64,000 bases of DNA from Pectobacterium sp013449375 (GTDB lineage Bacteria > Pseudomonadota > Gammaproteobacteria > Enterobacterales > Enterobacteriaceae). The DNA lies in assembly GCF_048593165.1 (NCBI RefSeq), contig NZ_CP184271.1. One strand, written 5' to 3'. The position numbers and the translations under genes are program-made. Below, piece by piece: positions 54,683 to 63,897 of this stretch. Under the pieces are notes generated by a model, which saw only the letters and a list, made by a program, of their open reading frames with translations, did no database searches and was not told the origin of the DNA. How positions within the stretch are numbered: the first letter of the stretch is position 1; every line of letters begins with the position of its first letter.

Positions 54683-55825
54683 TCACCATCCGGTAATGCG
54701 CTGCCAGGTTTCCTGCTCATGCGTATTGGTTTTCAATACCTGATAATGTTGATGCATCGCAGCCGTCGCACAGGCATGGTTAGGCAGTATCCGCAACCGT
54801 GTGCCGACGGGGAAATTGTCGACTGAAAGCCCACTGTCGGCGAGTAGCACGATGATGCCATGCTCCTGATTGGTGATCGTCACGCAGAGGTCGTGGTAAG
54901 GGCTGCCATAGAGATCGCACACCAGCCCGTAACCGTAATCTTTTGTCTGAGAAGCGGTGCCGCGATCGCGGGAAAGCGCCATCCAGCCGGCATCGATAAA
55001 CACCCAACCTTTTTCACGATTATGCCCAATCACGGTGCTGACAACCGACAGGGCAATATCGTCGAGTGAACAGACTCCGACATTTTTCATCACCAGATCG
55101 AATGTGGTGAAAACGCCTGCTCTGACCTCGGTGATGCCTGTTAAATCCTCGGCAAAGTGCGCCGTCGGCGTGGCCCCGACGCTGAGCACGGGGCAGGCAA
55201 TTCCCAGCGCGCGCACTCGCTGTCCGGCGGTGTTAATGGCTTTGCATTCGGCACGCGCGGCTGCCCTGATCGCCTCGTCCGTACGGCAGGCGTACGATTC
55301 TCCCGCGTGTGCCAGCAGGCCGGTGAGCGTCGCGCCGTTGCCGTCGATCTGTTGTGCCAGCTCAAGTAATGCGTCGCTTTCCGGTGGGATGCCACCGCGA
55401 TGCCCGTCACAGTCGATCTCAATAAAGACGGAAAACGTCACGTTGTTGGCGCAGGCAAAGTCAGTCACCGCCTGAGCCTGTTCTGCGCTATCCAGCAGAA
55501 TATGAATATCCACGCCGTTACGGATTAAGCTGGCGATACGCGGCAGCTTGTGAGGGGCGATCCCTACGGCATAGAGCAGATTGGTATAACCGGCGGCGGC
55601 AAAGGCTTCCGCTTCTGCCAACGTCGAAACCGTCGCGGGTGACGTCGCGTCTTTGAGCAGATAGCGACCGGCTTCAATTGAGCGGAGCGTTTTAAGATGT
55701 GGTCGAACTCGGCTGCCCAACACTTCCGTTCGTTGATAAAGTCTGTCTATATTGCGTTGAAAACGGAACTCATCAATGAGCAAAAAAGGGGTTTCCAGCG
55801 CGTTAAGCCACTCAGCATTGTTCAT
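54683..55825 (-). CDS. DSD1-family PLP enzyme, likely 3-hydroxyaspartate dehydratase/aldolase
   Basis: The 380-residue fold-type III PLP enzyme has an alanine-racemase-like barrel at the N-terminus with the PLP lysine in RPHLKTL, and a C-terminal domain with the metal pair His-Cys in PNHACAT. These features define the D-serine dehydratase/D-threonine aldolase/D-threo-3-hydroxyaspartate dehydratase family; beta-hydroxyaspartate aldolase BhcC also belongs here. The segment VIGHNREKGWVFIDAGWMALSRDRG and the end of the protein look most like the hydroxyaspartate dehydratase branch as I recall it. It overlaps the next gene by four bases and is last of three. Confidence 0.82.
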   Translation of the reverse strand: MNNAEWLNALETPFLLIDEFRFQRNIDRLYQRTEVLGSRVRPHLKTLRSIEAGRYLLKDATSPATVSTLAEAEAFAAAGYTNLLYAVGIAPHKLPRIASLIRNGVDIHILLDSAEQAQAVTDFACANNVTFSVFIEIDCDGHRGGIPPESDALLELAQQIDGNGATLTGLLAHAGESYACRTDEAIRAAARAECKAINTAGQRVRALGIACPVLSVGATPTAHFAEDLTGITEVRAGVFTTFDLVMKNVGVCSLDDIALSVVSTVIGHNREKGWVFIDAGWMALSRDRGTASQTKDYGYGLVCDLYGSPYHDLCVTITNQEHGIIVLLADSGLSVDNFPVGTRLRILPNHACATAAMHQHYQVLKTNTHEQETWQRITGW

Positions 55826-56763
55826 TTTATTCCCCCCATGTTTTTAGCCTGCTGCCAGGCCGCAAGAATGCGCTGGCCGATATATAAGTCCTGAACGGAC
55901 AAACCGGAACTGTCAAACACGGTGATGTCGTCCGGCGTTTGTCGTCCCGCTGCACGCGCGCTAATCACGTCGCCGATAGCGGTCAGCGTGACCTGAGCTG
56001 AGGCATGCTGGAAGTCACCGATCATTCGGGACTGGGACGGCAGATCGCAAAACAGGCGGCTAGTGGTAAATAGCTCGGGCGGCAGTTCCTGCTTGCCGAC
56101 GGCGTCCGATCCCATGCTGACGACGTGCGTTCCGGCGTTAACCCACTCGGCGTTAAACAGCGGCGCGCGTGAGGGTGTTGCGGTTACGATGATATCCGCT
56201 GCACGGCACGCGCTTTCGGCATCGCTGACTCGCGCATCCAGTCCTGCTGCCTTGAATTCTTTCGCCATCTCTGCGGATTTGCGGCTATCGCGCCCGACAA
56301 TCAGCACGGTACGAATGGGGCGTATTCTTGCCAGCGCGGTGCACTCATAGCGAGCCTGATTGCCGGTGCCGAACACGGCCAAAACGGCGGCATCAGACCT
56401 TGCCAGCAAATCGGCGGCAACGGCATTGGCGGCGGTGGTACGAAAGGCGTTCACCTTTCCGGCTTCAATCGCGACAGCGATTCTCCCGATTTGTTGATCG
56501 AACAGCAAAATCAAGGAATTATGACGCGGCAGCCCGTTAGCAGGGTTTCCCGGCCAGAATGAACCGACTTTTAGTCCCGCGAGTTCATGGGTTGCTGAGG
56601 CCTTGATGCTGAAAGTGTTACCCGCATCGGAACCGTGCCCGTGCACCACGGGGAAACTGCGTGCTTCCGGTTCGCTGGCGGCGAGCAGAGCTTCACGAAT
56701 GGCATCATAAGCCAGTTCATGGCTGATAAGTGCCGCTGATTCTGCTTCAGAAATAAAAATCAT
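55822..56763 (-). CDS. Ornithine cyclodeaminase/mu-crystallin family NAD(P) enzyme
   Basis: The 313-residue protein has the family substrate part (KVGSFWPGN...LPRHNSLILLFD) and a Rossmann motif, FGTGNQARYE, near 130. Members include ornithine cyclodeaminase, alanine dehydrogenase, ketimine reductases and iminosuccinate reductase (BhcD), which makes L-aspartate. With the two hydroxyaspartate-type enzymes on either side, iminosuccinate reductase is the most attractive role, but ornithine or ketimine substrates remain possible. It lies nine bases after the dehydratase gene and overlaps the DSD gene. Confidence 0.82.
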   Translation of the reverse strand: MIFISEAESAALISHELAYDAIREALLAASEPEARSFPVVHGHGSDAGNTFSIKASATHELAGLKVGSFWPGNPANGLPRHNSLILLFDQQIGRIAVAIEAGKVNAFRTTAANAVAADLLARSDAAVLAVFGTGNQARYECTALARIRPIRTVLIVGRDSRKSAEMAKEFKAAGLDARVSDAESACRAADIIVTATPSRAPLFNAEWVNAGTHVVSMGSDAVGKQELPPELFTTSRLFCDLPSQSRMIGDFQHASAQVTLTAIGDVISARAAGRQTPDDITVFDSSGLSVQDLYIGQRILAAWQQAKNMGGIK

Positions 56764-56772
56764 CGTTTTCCC

Positions 56773-57747
56773 CTAGGCATTGCCAGTCAGAAATGCACCG
56801 TAGCGGCTGATATCGACATTCCCACCGCTGATAATAATGCCGATGCGTTTGCCGCGTAGTGAGTCTCTGAGATTACGTGCCGCCGCAAAGCTGAGGCAGC
56901 CCGTCGGTTCGACGACGATCTTCATGCGTTCGGCGTAAAACCGCATCGTGTCAATCAGCTCGTCATCCGTCACGGTCAGAATATCGTCGACGTTTTGGCG
57001 AATCAGAGGGAAGGTATAGTTGCCCAGGTGCTGGGTCTGTGCGCCGTCGGCGATGGTTTTGGGCGTATCGATATGCACAATGTTGCCGCTGCGGAAAGAT
57101 TGCTGTCCGTCGTTGCCCGCGAGCGGCTCGACGCCATAAATTTTGCACTGTGGGGATAGCTGACGGGTGGCAAGCGCACAACCTGACAGCAATCCACCAC
57201 CGCCCAGACAGACGAATAGGGCGTCCAGTTCACCGGTTTCTTCCAGCAACTCTTTCGCCGCCGTGCCTTGTCCGGCAATAACGTGCGGGTGATCGTAAGG
57301 CGGAATGAGCGTCAGGCCATGCTTCTGCGCCAGATCTCTACCGATTTGCTCACGATCTTCGGTATATCGGTTGTATTCCACCACGTTTCCGCCGTAGCCG
57401 CGCGTGGCGGCGACCTTTGCCGCCGGCGCATCGTGCGGCATGACAATCGTTGCGGGAATGCCGAGTAATTTGGCGGCCAGTGCAATCGCCTGCGCATGGT
57501 TGCCGGAAGAAAAGGTGACCACGCCGGCGGCTTTCTGCTCATCGGAGAACTGCAACAGCGCGTTCATGGCACCGCGAAACTTAAATGCGCCCATACGCTG
57601 GAGGTTTTCACACTTGAAGAAAACCTCTGCGCCGAACGCGTCATTGACCGTGCGTGATGTCATCACCGGCGTTTTATTGGCATAGCCAGCAATACGTTCC
57701 GCTGCGGCTACCACATCGTCGAAGGTAGGAAGGCGTAAGTCGCTCAT
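56773..57747 (-). CDS. Fold-type II PLP dehydratase, threo-3-hydroxyaspartate ammonia-lyase type
   Basis: The 324-residue enzyme has the PLP lysine in GAFKFRGA, the phosphate loop LGGGGLLSG, SSGNHAQ, and a C-terminal serine-or-cysteine-position motif SGGNVD. It resembles serine racemase, catabolic threonine dehydratase and L-threo-3-hydroxyaspartate ammonia-lyase/BhcB. Length without an ACT domain excludes biosynthetic IlvA. I chose ATG 57747; the frame to 57822 adds 25 unlike residues. It is first of the three-gene leftward operon. Confidence 0.83.
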   Translation of the reverse strand: MSDLRLPTFDDVVAAAERIAGYANKTPVMTSRTVNDAFGAEVFFKCENLQRMGAFKFRGAMNALLQFSDEQKAAGVVTFSSGNHAQAIALAAKLLGIPATIVMPHDAPAAKVAATRGYGGNVVEYNRYTEDREQIGRDLAQKHGLTLIPPYDHPHVIAGQGTAAKELLEETGELDALFVCLGGGGLLSGCALATRQLSPQCKIYGVEPLAGNDGQQSFRSGNIVHIDTPKTIADGAQTQHLGNYTFPLIRQNVDDILTVTDDELIDTMRFYAERMKIVVEPTGCLSFAAARNLRDSLRGKRIGIIISGGNVDISRYGAFLTGNA

Positions 57748-57830
57748 ATCTAAAAACTCGCTGTTAGTGATTATGAATACCGAGGCCGTTATCCTCGGTG
57801 CTGTCGAATGCCTGATAAACAAAATATATA

Positions 57831-57853
57831 AAATTAGATAAACTGTCTAATTT
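57831..57853. promoter_or_regulatory. Operator-like inverted repeat in the divergent region
   Basis: AAATTAGA and TCTAATTT form a perfect inverted repeat with a seven-base spacer, 84 bases before the dehydratase start. It is a candidate site for the YheO-like regulator. Confidence 0.55.
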
Positions 57854-57953
57854 GATTTATTTTTAACTTATCGGCCACGTGAGAGGTGTCATGTGCTGCG
57901 GAAAAGGGCGGAATGAGTCCGTGCCACGGGGTAAGGCGCGGTACTAAATCGAA

Positions 57954-57968
57954 TGTACTTACAGTACA
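57954..57968. promoter_or_regulatory. Second inverted repeat, regulator side
   Basis: TGTAC-TTACA-GTACA lies 50 bases before the regulator ATG, close to where its promoter should be. Confidence 0.4.
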
Positions 57969-58017
57969 CTCAGCGCCAGAAAACGCGCTGGCGCAGGTAT
58001 GGGTATGGGAGAGAAAT

Positions 58018-58638
58018 ATGGCGGCATCTGGAGAAGGTCTGCTGCTGACGCAGTTAGAGGCGATAGCGAAAGGGCTGAGTGAGACGTTCGCGCCATTCTG
58101 TGAAGTGGTCGTGCACGATCTGAAAAACCCAGAACACGCGATACTTTCCATTCACAATAACCTCTCTGGCAGAGAGGTGGGGGCACCTGCGACGGAGCTG
58201 GGCCTTGCCCGCATCGCCTCGCCTGACTTTCCTAATATTTTAGCGAACTACGCCAACCAGTTTGCCGATGGGCGTCCGGTAAAAAGCACCTCGGTCGGCA
58301 TCAAAAATGCGGAAGGTGACTACGTCGCGGCACTGTGCCTAAACGTCGATATGACGCTGTTTCGCGGCATGCAGAATGCGCTGGCACAGTTCACCCAGCT
58401 TGCTTCTGACGCCGTAACCGAGCATCTGGAACCCAACGGCGCGGCGGCGATTAGACAACATATCGACAATTTCGCCGCCCGGCTTGCCACCACGCCACGG
58501 GCGCTAAAAGCACAGGACAGAAAAATCCTGCTTCAGGAGCTGAGAGACAGCGGTCTGCTGGAAGTCAAAAAATCGATGGAAACCATCGCACAACACCTCG
58601 GCGTATCACGGGCGTCGGTGTATTTGTATGCGAAGTAG
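58018..58638 (+). CDS. YheO/DauR-like PAS-HTH regulator
   Basis: The 206-residue protein has a PAS_6 (YheO) domain at about 15-125 (CEVVVHDLKNPEHAILSIHNNLSGREVG; LCLNVDMTLF). A C-terminal helix-turn-helix ends AQHLGVSRASVYLYAK. DauR of Pseudomonas, of this family, controls D-amino-acid use. Divergent placement makes it the likely regulator of the three-enzyme operon. I chose ATG 58018, preceded by GGGAGAG; the frame upstream to 57886 has no family support. Confidence 0.85.
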   Translation: MAASGEGLLLTQLEAIAKGLSETFAPFCEVVVHDLKNPEHAILSIHNNLSGREVGAPATELGLARIASPDFPNILANYANQFADGRPVKSTSVGIKNAEGDYVAALCLNVDMTLFRGMQNALAQFTQLASDAVTEHLEPNGAAAIRQHIDNFAARLATTPRALKAQDRKILLQELRDSGLLEVKKSMETIAQHLGVSRASVYLYAK

Positions 58639-59051
58639 GGTGACGATCAATGCCCACTGTTATTGGACAAATTGAATATTGGGCTATTGCTGTTCAGTTT
58701 TCATTCAGCATGAAAATACGGTAATTTTACGAGAAATAAAACAGTACTTTTTGAACCTTATCTCTGATAAGCATGAATGAAACATTTATGCTGTTGTGAC
58801 ACCCGTGTATTTTCCCTGAGCGGCGACATAATTATGTCGAATAGAGTATAAGTTTGAATACAGTGCGCGTTCATCATCTTTCTACGATCTATTCTATTAT
58901 GGTAAAAAGATTTTTCGGGAAAGGCTCATTTTGAAGATGTAACTGACTATATTCTCTTCAACTACAGACAGAGTATGCTCAAAAAATATTGTTGCAGCTA
59001 ACGTTAGTTTATATGAGGGAGGAATGAACGCCCTCTAATGGGAGTAATTTG
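58639..59051. other. A+T-rich region before the nuclease-STAND gene
   Basis: No protein gene is supported. The sequence becomes clearly A+T-richer than the genes to the left. It carries a perfect 16-base palindrome at 58824-58839 and should hold the promoter of the large gene, whose ribosome site is the GGAG at 59041-59044. Confidence 0.5.
58824..58839. promoter_or_regulatory. Perfect palindrome CGACATAATTATGTCG
   Basis: This 16-base palindrome lies 213 bases before the large gene. It is a good shape for a dimeric regulator, but none is known. Confidence 0.4.
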
Positions 59052-62000
59052 ATGAGCACTGCGGGGATACGCTCCAATCGTGGGGACAATTACCAGACTC
59101 TGGTCGCATTTGACTGGGCTCTGACTGTCTTATCCGATCAAGATTTCCAATGGCTTGAAATAGATTCGATAGCCTATTCAGTTGATGATGTGGTCGTTGG
59201 CAAAGTTGACGGCACCTTTATTGCCTGTCAGTGCAAAAAAAATCAAACCGATTTCAAAGCTTGGACAATAGCTGATCTTGCTGATGAACTAGATAAAGCT
59301 TTCTCTTTGTTGGCCAATAATCCAAGTATGAATGTCCGCTTCTATTCCCGAAACAATTTTGGCGACCTTGCAAAACTAAGAGAGCATAGTACGACTCAAT
59401 CTGATGAAGGTAGCTACAGACAAAGTTTAGGGAAAGTGCAACAGGCGCTGGATAATACTTTGTCGGAACAAATTTCGAAAACCGCCCCTACTTTTTCAAC
59501 GTTTGAATTCTTGCGTCGAACTACGTTTGTGACCAGTGATGATTTGGATAGAATGGAGGAATTGCTACGCGAGCGTTTACGACATTTAGTGAGTAACCCT
59601 GATTCTGCATTTAATGCAATTTGGGTAAGACTCGATCAATTAGGTGCGCGTATGGATAGTAATCGCTTATCTAGCGCGGCTCAGCATCGCTTAACCAAAT
59701 CTGACCTTAAGATTATTATCCAGCAGGCTGGAGCAACTCTGGTTCCGCCAATGGATCTTGCTGAGATACGTCATTCCTTTTCTGGTACTTCTGCCATCGG
59801 TAGGTCGTGGCGTCGCGATATTGCGGGGCACCGTATTGCGAATCCTATTGTGGATGAGTTACTTGCAGCGATTGATGCTCGAAAACGATCTATCTTACTC
59901 ACAGGCCTTCCTGGATCAGGAAAAACCTGTGTGATGCTTGCATTACAGGAAGCATTGGAAGACCGGGGCAAATTCAGTTCAGATATTGTGTCTCTCTTTA
60001 TCCAATCGCGTGAGTTCGCAGACTTAGGGACATCGGAAGAGCGTCAGGTTCAAGGCCTATCTGGGGAATGGGTGGAAAAAACGGCCCGACTAGCTGAAGG
60101 CGTCCATGTGGTTGTAGTCATCGATTCTTTGGATGTGCTATCCATTGCCCGTGATCATCGCGTATTGCGGTATTTTCTTGCACAAATTGATCGACTTCTA
60201 TTGATCCCTAATCTTACTGTTGTTACTGCCTGTCGTGACTTCGACAAGCATTACGACAGACGGATTGCTGAACGGCAATGGGATTGTGAATTGAAGTGCC
60301 AGCCACTGGACTGGAATACAGAAATTGTCCCATTACTTAGGGCATTGGATATTGCGGCTGATTCCATTGATGCTGTGACTTGCGAGCTAATAAGGAACCC
60401 ACGCGAGCTAGCGCTGTTTGTCGAACTGGCTCAGCGAGGCGGTAGTTTCAATGTTGTAACCAGTCAGGCATTGGCACAGCGCTATCTGAATACTATCGTG
60501 CTTGACGATAGCGAATTAGGTGATCCGGCTATAATAGCGATTGAAGGTGTTGCCTCAGACATGCTGCAATTGCGGAGTTTGGTCGTGCCACATCAGCGTT
60601 TCGCAGCCTCTAAGAACATCCTGCGGAAACTATGCAGTCTCAACGTATTGCAAGAAACTCAGGATGGGAGACTGACATTCGGCCATCAAACCCTATTGGA
60701 TGTGCTGGTCATAAGCAAAGCCCTTCGTAATGGCATCACACTCAATGAGTTCATAAGAGATTTACCTCCTGTTCCCTTTGTGCGCCCCAGTATCCGCAGT
60801 TTCATCGTGCAGTTGGCGCTGGGTGAGCGTCGCGAATTCAGAAAACAACTCAGGACGGTATTGACGGGGAACGTAGCTTTCCACATAAGGCGTCTGATAG
60901 CAGAATCATTTGTCGAACAGACACCGCAAGATGACGATTGGTCATTGATACGCGATTTGCGTGAAAGACACCGTGATGTTTTTCAGGTGATTTATGCTAT
61001 GGGTCGATCAATTGAGTGGCATCATTTCTGGCTCAACCATCTGGTTCCTCATTTAAAAACTGTCAGGGATGTTGAAGGGCTTGCAGGGCACGTTCATCGT
61101 ATTGCGCAATGGAGTAACGAGGATTGTGTTGGTGTGCTGTCATTCTGGATGGAATCGCTGTCACTGGATTGGTTTGATGGCAATAGAATAGCAGATCGGC
61201 TAGCAATGCACCTGTCAGAAATTAAGCCAGAAAATATGGCACTGGTCGCCCCATTACTTGAAAAACTGCTTGATATGCCACAACCGGAGCATAGCTTCCT
61301 TGGCCGAGTCATCGCTGGTTGTGTGACCGCAGGAGTGGTCGATGATGTTTTGCTCTGGCGTTATATGACCGATGGCATTAGTGACGAGGATTTACTGCAA
61401 TTTAAACTCAACCGTAAGTTGCGTTGCCGACCTCATGAATTTGGGGGTAAAAATGACAATTTTATTCGGCAACGCATGGAGCAATCCAGTGTTTTATTGG
61501 ATTTAGCTGTAGAGTCAATTGAGCGCTGGAGTATGGTGCGGGCGTCACTTTACAGTAAACCCCGTTTAGGTTATCGGAGTGGATTCCTCAATGAAACCTC
61601 ATACAAGGATAAACATAGTCAAAGGGATATAAGTCATGCGGATAGTTTGGATATGCTGTTTGATGCGGTTGAGGCTGCTATTATCTACCATGCAAAAGTC
61701 CACTCAAACTGGTGGCAAGAAAAACGAGAACGTCTTTGTTTCAATCACGAAGGTTCGTTGCTCTACTTCGGCATACTCGCTTGTACTGCATCGCCTGAAG
61801 CTAACATTGACCTGATAAGTCGTATGTTGTGTGATTCTAAGATGCTGGAATTTGAACTTTCCTACGAATTAAGTGAATTGATGCAGTCATCGTTCAGACT
61901 ATTGGTTGTGTCAGTGCAAAATGAAGTAATGGCGAGTATTTTGGCTGTGCGAAATGAAGATGCTACAGATGAACTCAACCTGTGGAAATTGAAGGCGCAA

Positions 62001-63626
62001 ACTGAGTTTATCGTATCGATTCCTTGTTACCAGCGTTCACCCGAAGTACAAACGATTGTAGATACCTATGAGAAAAAAGCTGGAACATTTGTTCGGCAGC
62101 CAAGTATTCATTCACACAGCGGATTTGTTAGACCGCCATTCTCATTTGAGATATTTCTCGATTTCAGTGATAACGGTGTATTGCGATTATTATCACATTA
62201 CTATGGTCACTCGAATCGGGACTGGGATGACTTCCTCGTCGGTGGTGAGCGTCAGGTTAGCCTACAACTGCAAGAGGCCGCTTCTCGTCAGCCCTCCCGA
62301 TTCCTGAGCTTTTTATCTAATCGTTGGGTAGAAATCCCTAACGTCTTTCGTGATGACATCATGGATGGGGTGGTTACGTATCTTTCCTGCCGCTATGGCA
62401 ACCAGAGCCCTAATGGCGAATGGGAACCACTGGAAGATCCTGATGCTACCTTACTGGCAAACCAAATTATTGATGAACTGGAACGGCATCCGAGGAGATG
62501 GCGTCACCAGCGGTCGTCAGCTAAAGCACTTGAAGCCTGTGCCCATGTCATACGTACTTCACAAGAAGCAGAACGGTTAATATTTTTAGCCATAGATTTT
62601 GCTGGGCTTTATGAAGAAGACCCAATTGAGGGTGATTCTGTTGATTTGATTACCATAGGTATAAATATGGCAAAAGGGGACGTTGCCGATGCCTTGATGA
62701 TTCTGGCTTCTAATTACCTAGAAGCCAGAAATGAATTTCCTGAATTACTTGTACCCACATTGTACCGTTTTGCCTCCGATACACACCCTGCAATTCGCGC
62801 TTTAATTCTGCGTCGTTTACCATATTTGCAAAGCCAATCCTTCGATTTTGGTTGGAATTTGTTCCATTTCACCATGCAAGACCCTAATGGGCTTTGGCAA
62901 ATTGCTGAGGAATGCCTTTATTATGCTTACTACAAGCATTTTGAAGTAGTGAAACCTTTGTTAACACGTCTTTACCTAGAGGGGTACGGCAAAGATATGG
63001 AAACGTGGGGGCGCATTTCAGCTTTGGCTGCTATGACCCAGCATATTGATTTTGATGAGTTTCTAAGGGAGTTGAATAATCTGGGTAGCACAGAAGCATG
63101 GCATGGTGCAGTTACGGTCTGGACTAACGCTGAAAATATCCGGCAGCACGATGAGCAGTGCCTGGCTGGTATTGGTGCAGGTTTAAATGCTGGTGGTATA
63201 CATGCTCTTGAAACCGCGAGGCAGTTGGATCATATTTTTGACAGTAATGACAATGTCATTTTTGTTCCGATAGAACTTCTTGCTCTCTGTTTTTCAGTAT
63301 TTGAAAGTGATAGAGATGGGGAGAATAGCCGCCATCGACTTTTTGGATTTCATGGATGGCTCAATGTTATTTCGCAACAAGAGCCAGAGCATGCCTTGGC
63401 CGCAACCGAACTCTATTTAACTTATGTCAACCATAGTAAACAACACTTGTATGACCATGATGATAGCCTCACCCAACTGATGACACGTCTTTTTGCGGAA
63501 GCAGAAGAGCGAGAAGAGTCTGATCGTGGTGAGATGCTTCAACGCGTTGTAGCAATACAGGATTCGCTACTTTCCTTGGGAGTTAACGAGATTGCCGACT
63601 GGCTGAAAGCCGCAGAGCGACCTTGA
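59052..63626 (+). CDS. Nuclease - STAND ATPase - helical-repeat protein, candidate anti-phage defence
   Basis: The 1524-residue protein has three parts. Residues 1-~115 look like a PD-(D/E)XK nuclease of the Cap4/DUF4297 kind: RGDNYQ near the start, then E36, D45/D46 and the Q60-C61-K62 core. Residues ~230-620 hold a P-loop ATPase of the STAND/NACHT kind, with Walker A GLPGSGKT near 285-292, Walker B VVVVIDSLD near 355, a TACRD sensor near 394, and an HQTLLDVLVISKAL winged-helix end near 545. The remaining ~900 residues are helical with no known motif, as in the target-sensing C-termini of Avs proteins. It most likely recognises a phage product and then cuts DNA. I chose ATG 59052 (GGAG seven bases upstream). 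It is A+T-rich and has no partner gene here. Whether it belongs to a named Avs type is not decidable by eye. Confidence 0.82.
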   Translation: MSTAGIRSNRGDNYQTLVAFDWALTVLSDQDFQWLEIDSIAYSVDDVVVGKVDGTFIACQCKKNQTDFKAWTIADLADELDKAFSLLANNPSMNVRFYSRNNFGDLAKLREHSTTQSDEGSYRQSLGKVQQALDNTLSEQISKTAPTFSTFEFLRRTTFVTSDDLDRMEELLRERLRHLVSNPDSAFNAIWVRLDQLGARMDSNRLSSAAQHRLTKSDLKIIIQQAGATLVPPMDLAEIRHSFSGTSAIGRSWRRDIAGHRIANPIVDELLAAIDARKRSILLTGLPGSGKTCVMLALQEALEDRGKFSSDIVSLFIQSREFADLGTSEERQVQGLSGEWVEKTARLAEGVHVVVVIDSLDVLSIARDHRVLRYFLAQIDRLLLIPNLTVVTACRDFDKHYDRRIAERQWDCELKCQPLDWNTEIVPLLRALDIAADSIDAVTCELIRNPRELALFVELAQRGGSFNVVTSQALAQRYLNTIVLDDSELGDPAIIAIEGVASDMLQLRSLVVPHQRFAASKNILRKLCSLNVLQETQDGRLTFGHQTLLDVLVISKALRNGITLNEFIRDLPPVPFVRPSIRSFIVQLALGERREFRKQLRTVLTGNVAFHIRRLIAESFVEQTPQDDDWSLIRDLRERHRDVFQVIYAMGRSIEWHHFWLNHLVPHLKTVRDVEGLAGHVHRIAQWSNEDCVGVLSFWMESLSLDWFDGNRIADRLAMHLSEIKPENMALVAPLLEKLLDMPQPEHSFLGRVIAGCVTAGVVDDVLLWRYMTDGISDEDLLQFKLNRKLRCRPHEFGGKNDNFIRQRMEQSSVLLDLAVESIERWSMVRASLYSKPRLGYRSGFLNETSYKDKHSQRDISHADSLDMLFDAVEAAIIYHAKVHSNWWQEKRERLCFNHEGSLLYFGILACTASPEANIDLISRMLCDSKMLEFELSYELSELMQSSFRLLVVSVQNEVMASILAVRNEDATDELNLWKLKAQTEFIVSIPCYQRSPEVQTIVDTYEKKAGTFVRQPSIHSHSGFVRPPFSFEIFLDFSDNGVLRLLSHYYGHSNRDWDDFLVGGERQVSLQLQEAASRQPSRFLSFLSNRWVEIPNVFRDDIMDGVVTYLSCRYGNQSPNGEWEPLEDPDATLLANQIIDELERHPRRWRHQRSSAKALEACAHVIRTSQEAERLIFLAIDFAGLYEEDPIEGDSVDLITIGINMAKGDVADALMILASNYLEARNEFPELLVPTLYRFASDTHPAIRALILRRLPYLQSQSFDFGWNLFHFTMQDPNGLWQIAEECLYYAYYKHFEVVKPLLTRLYLEGYGKDMETWGRISALAAMTQHIDFDEFLRELNNLGSTEAWHGAVTVWTNAENIRQHDEQCLAGIGAGLNAGGIHALETARQLDHIFDSNDNVIFVPIELLALCFSVFESDRDGENSRHRLFGFHGWLNVISQQEPEHALAATELYLTYVNHSKQHLYDHDDSLTQLMTRLFAEAEEREESDRGEMLQRVVAIQDSLLSLGVNEIADWLKAAERP

Positions 63627-63683
63627 TGTGCTATATCCTGAATTTGCTCAGAAATATGTCGATTGAAGGATATGAAGCTCACT

Positions 63684-63714
63684 TGAACTCAGTTATTCAT
63701 GATGACTGAGTTCA
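63684..63714 (+). terminator. Ten-bp hairpin after the large gene
   Basis: TGAACTCAGT and ACTGAGTTCA pair perfectly around an 11-base loop, 57 bases past the stop. No T run follows. Confidence 0.45.
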
Positions 63715-63897
63715 GATCGCAGTCGTGAGCTGTTTCTACCTGATAGTAGCTTCATGTGGTAGTGAGTCCACTGTTGCTGGTTAACTAAGTTGCCCCATCC
63801 ACAACTTCCCCAATCCTCACCTATACTTGCTTAACTGCCCGATTTGCCAACGAGTAGCAACGTCGGGTGTGGTGAAACGAAAACGCGAGGAGTAGGT

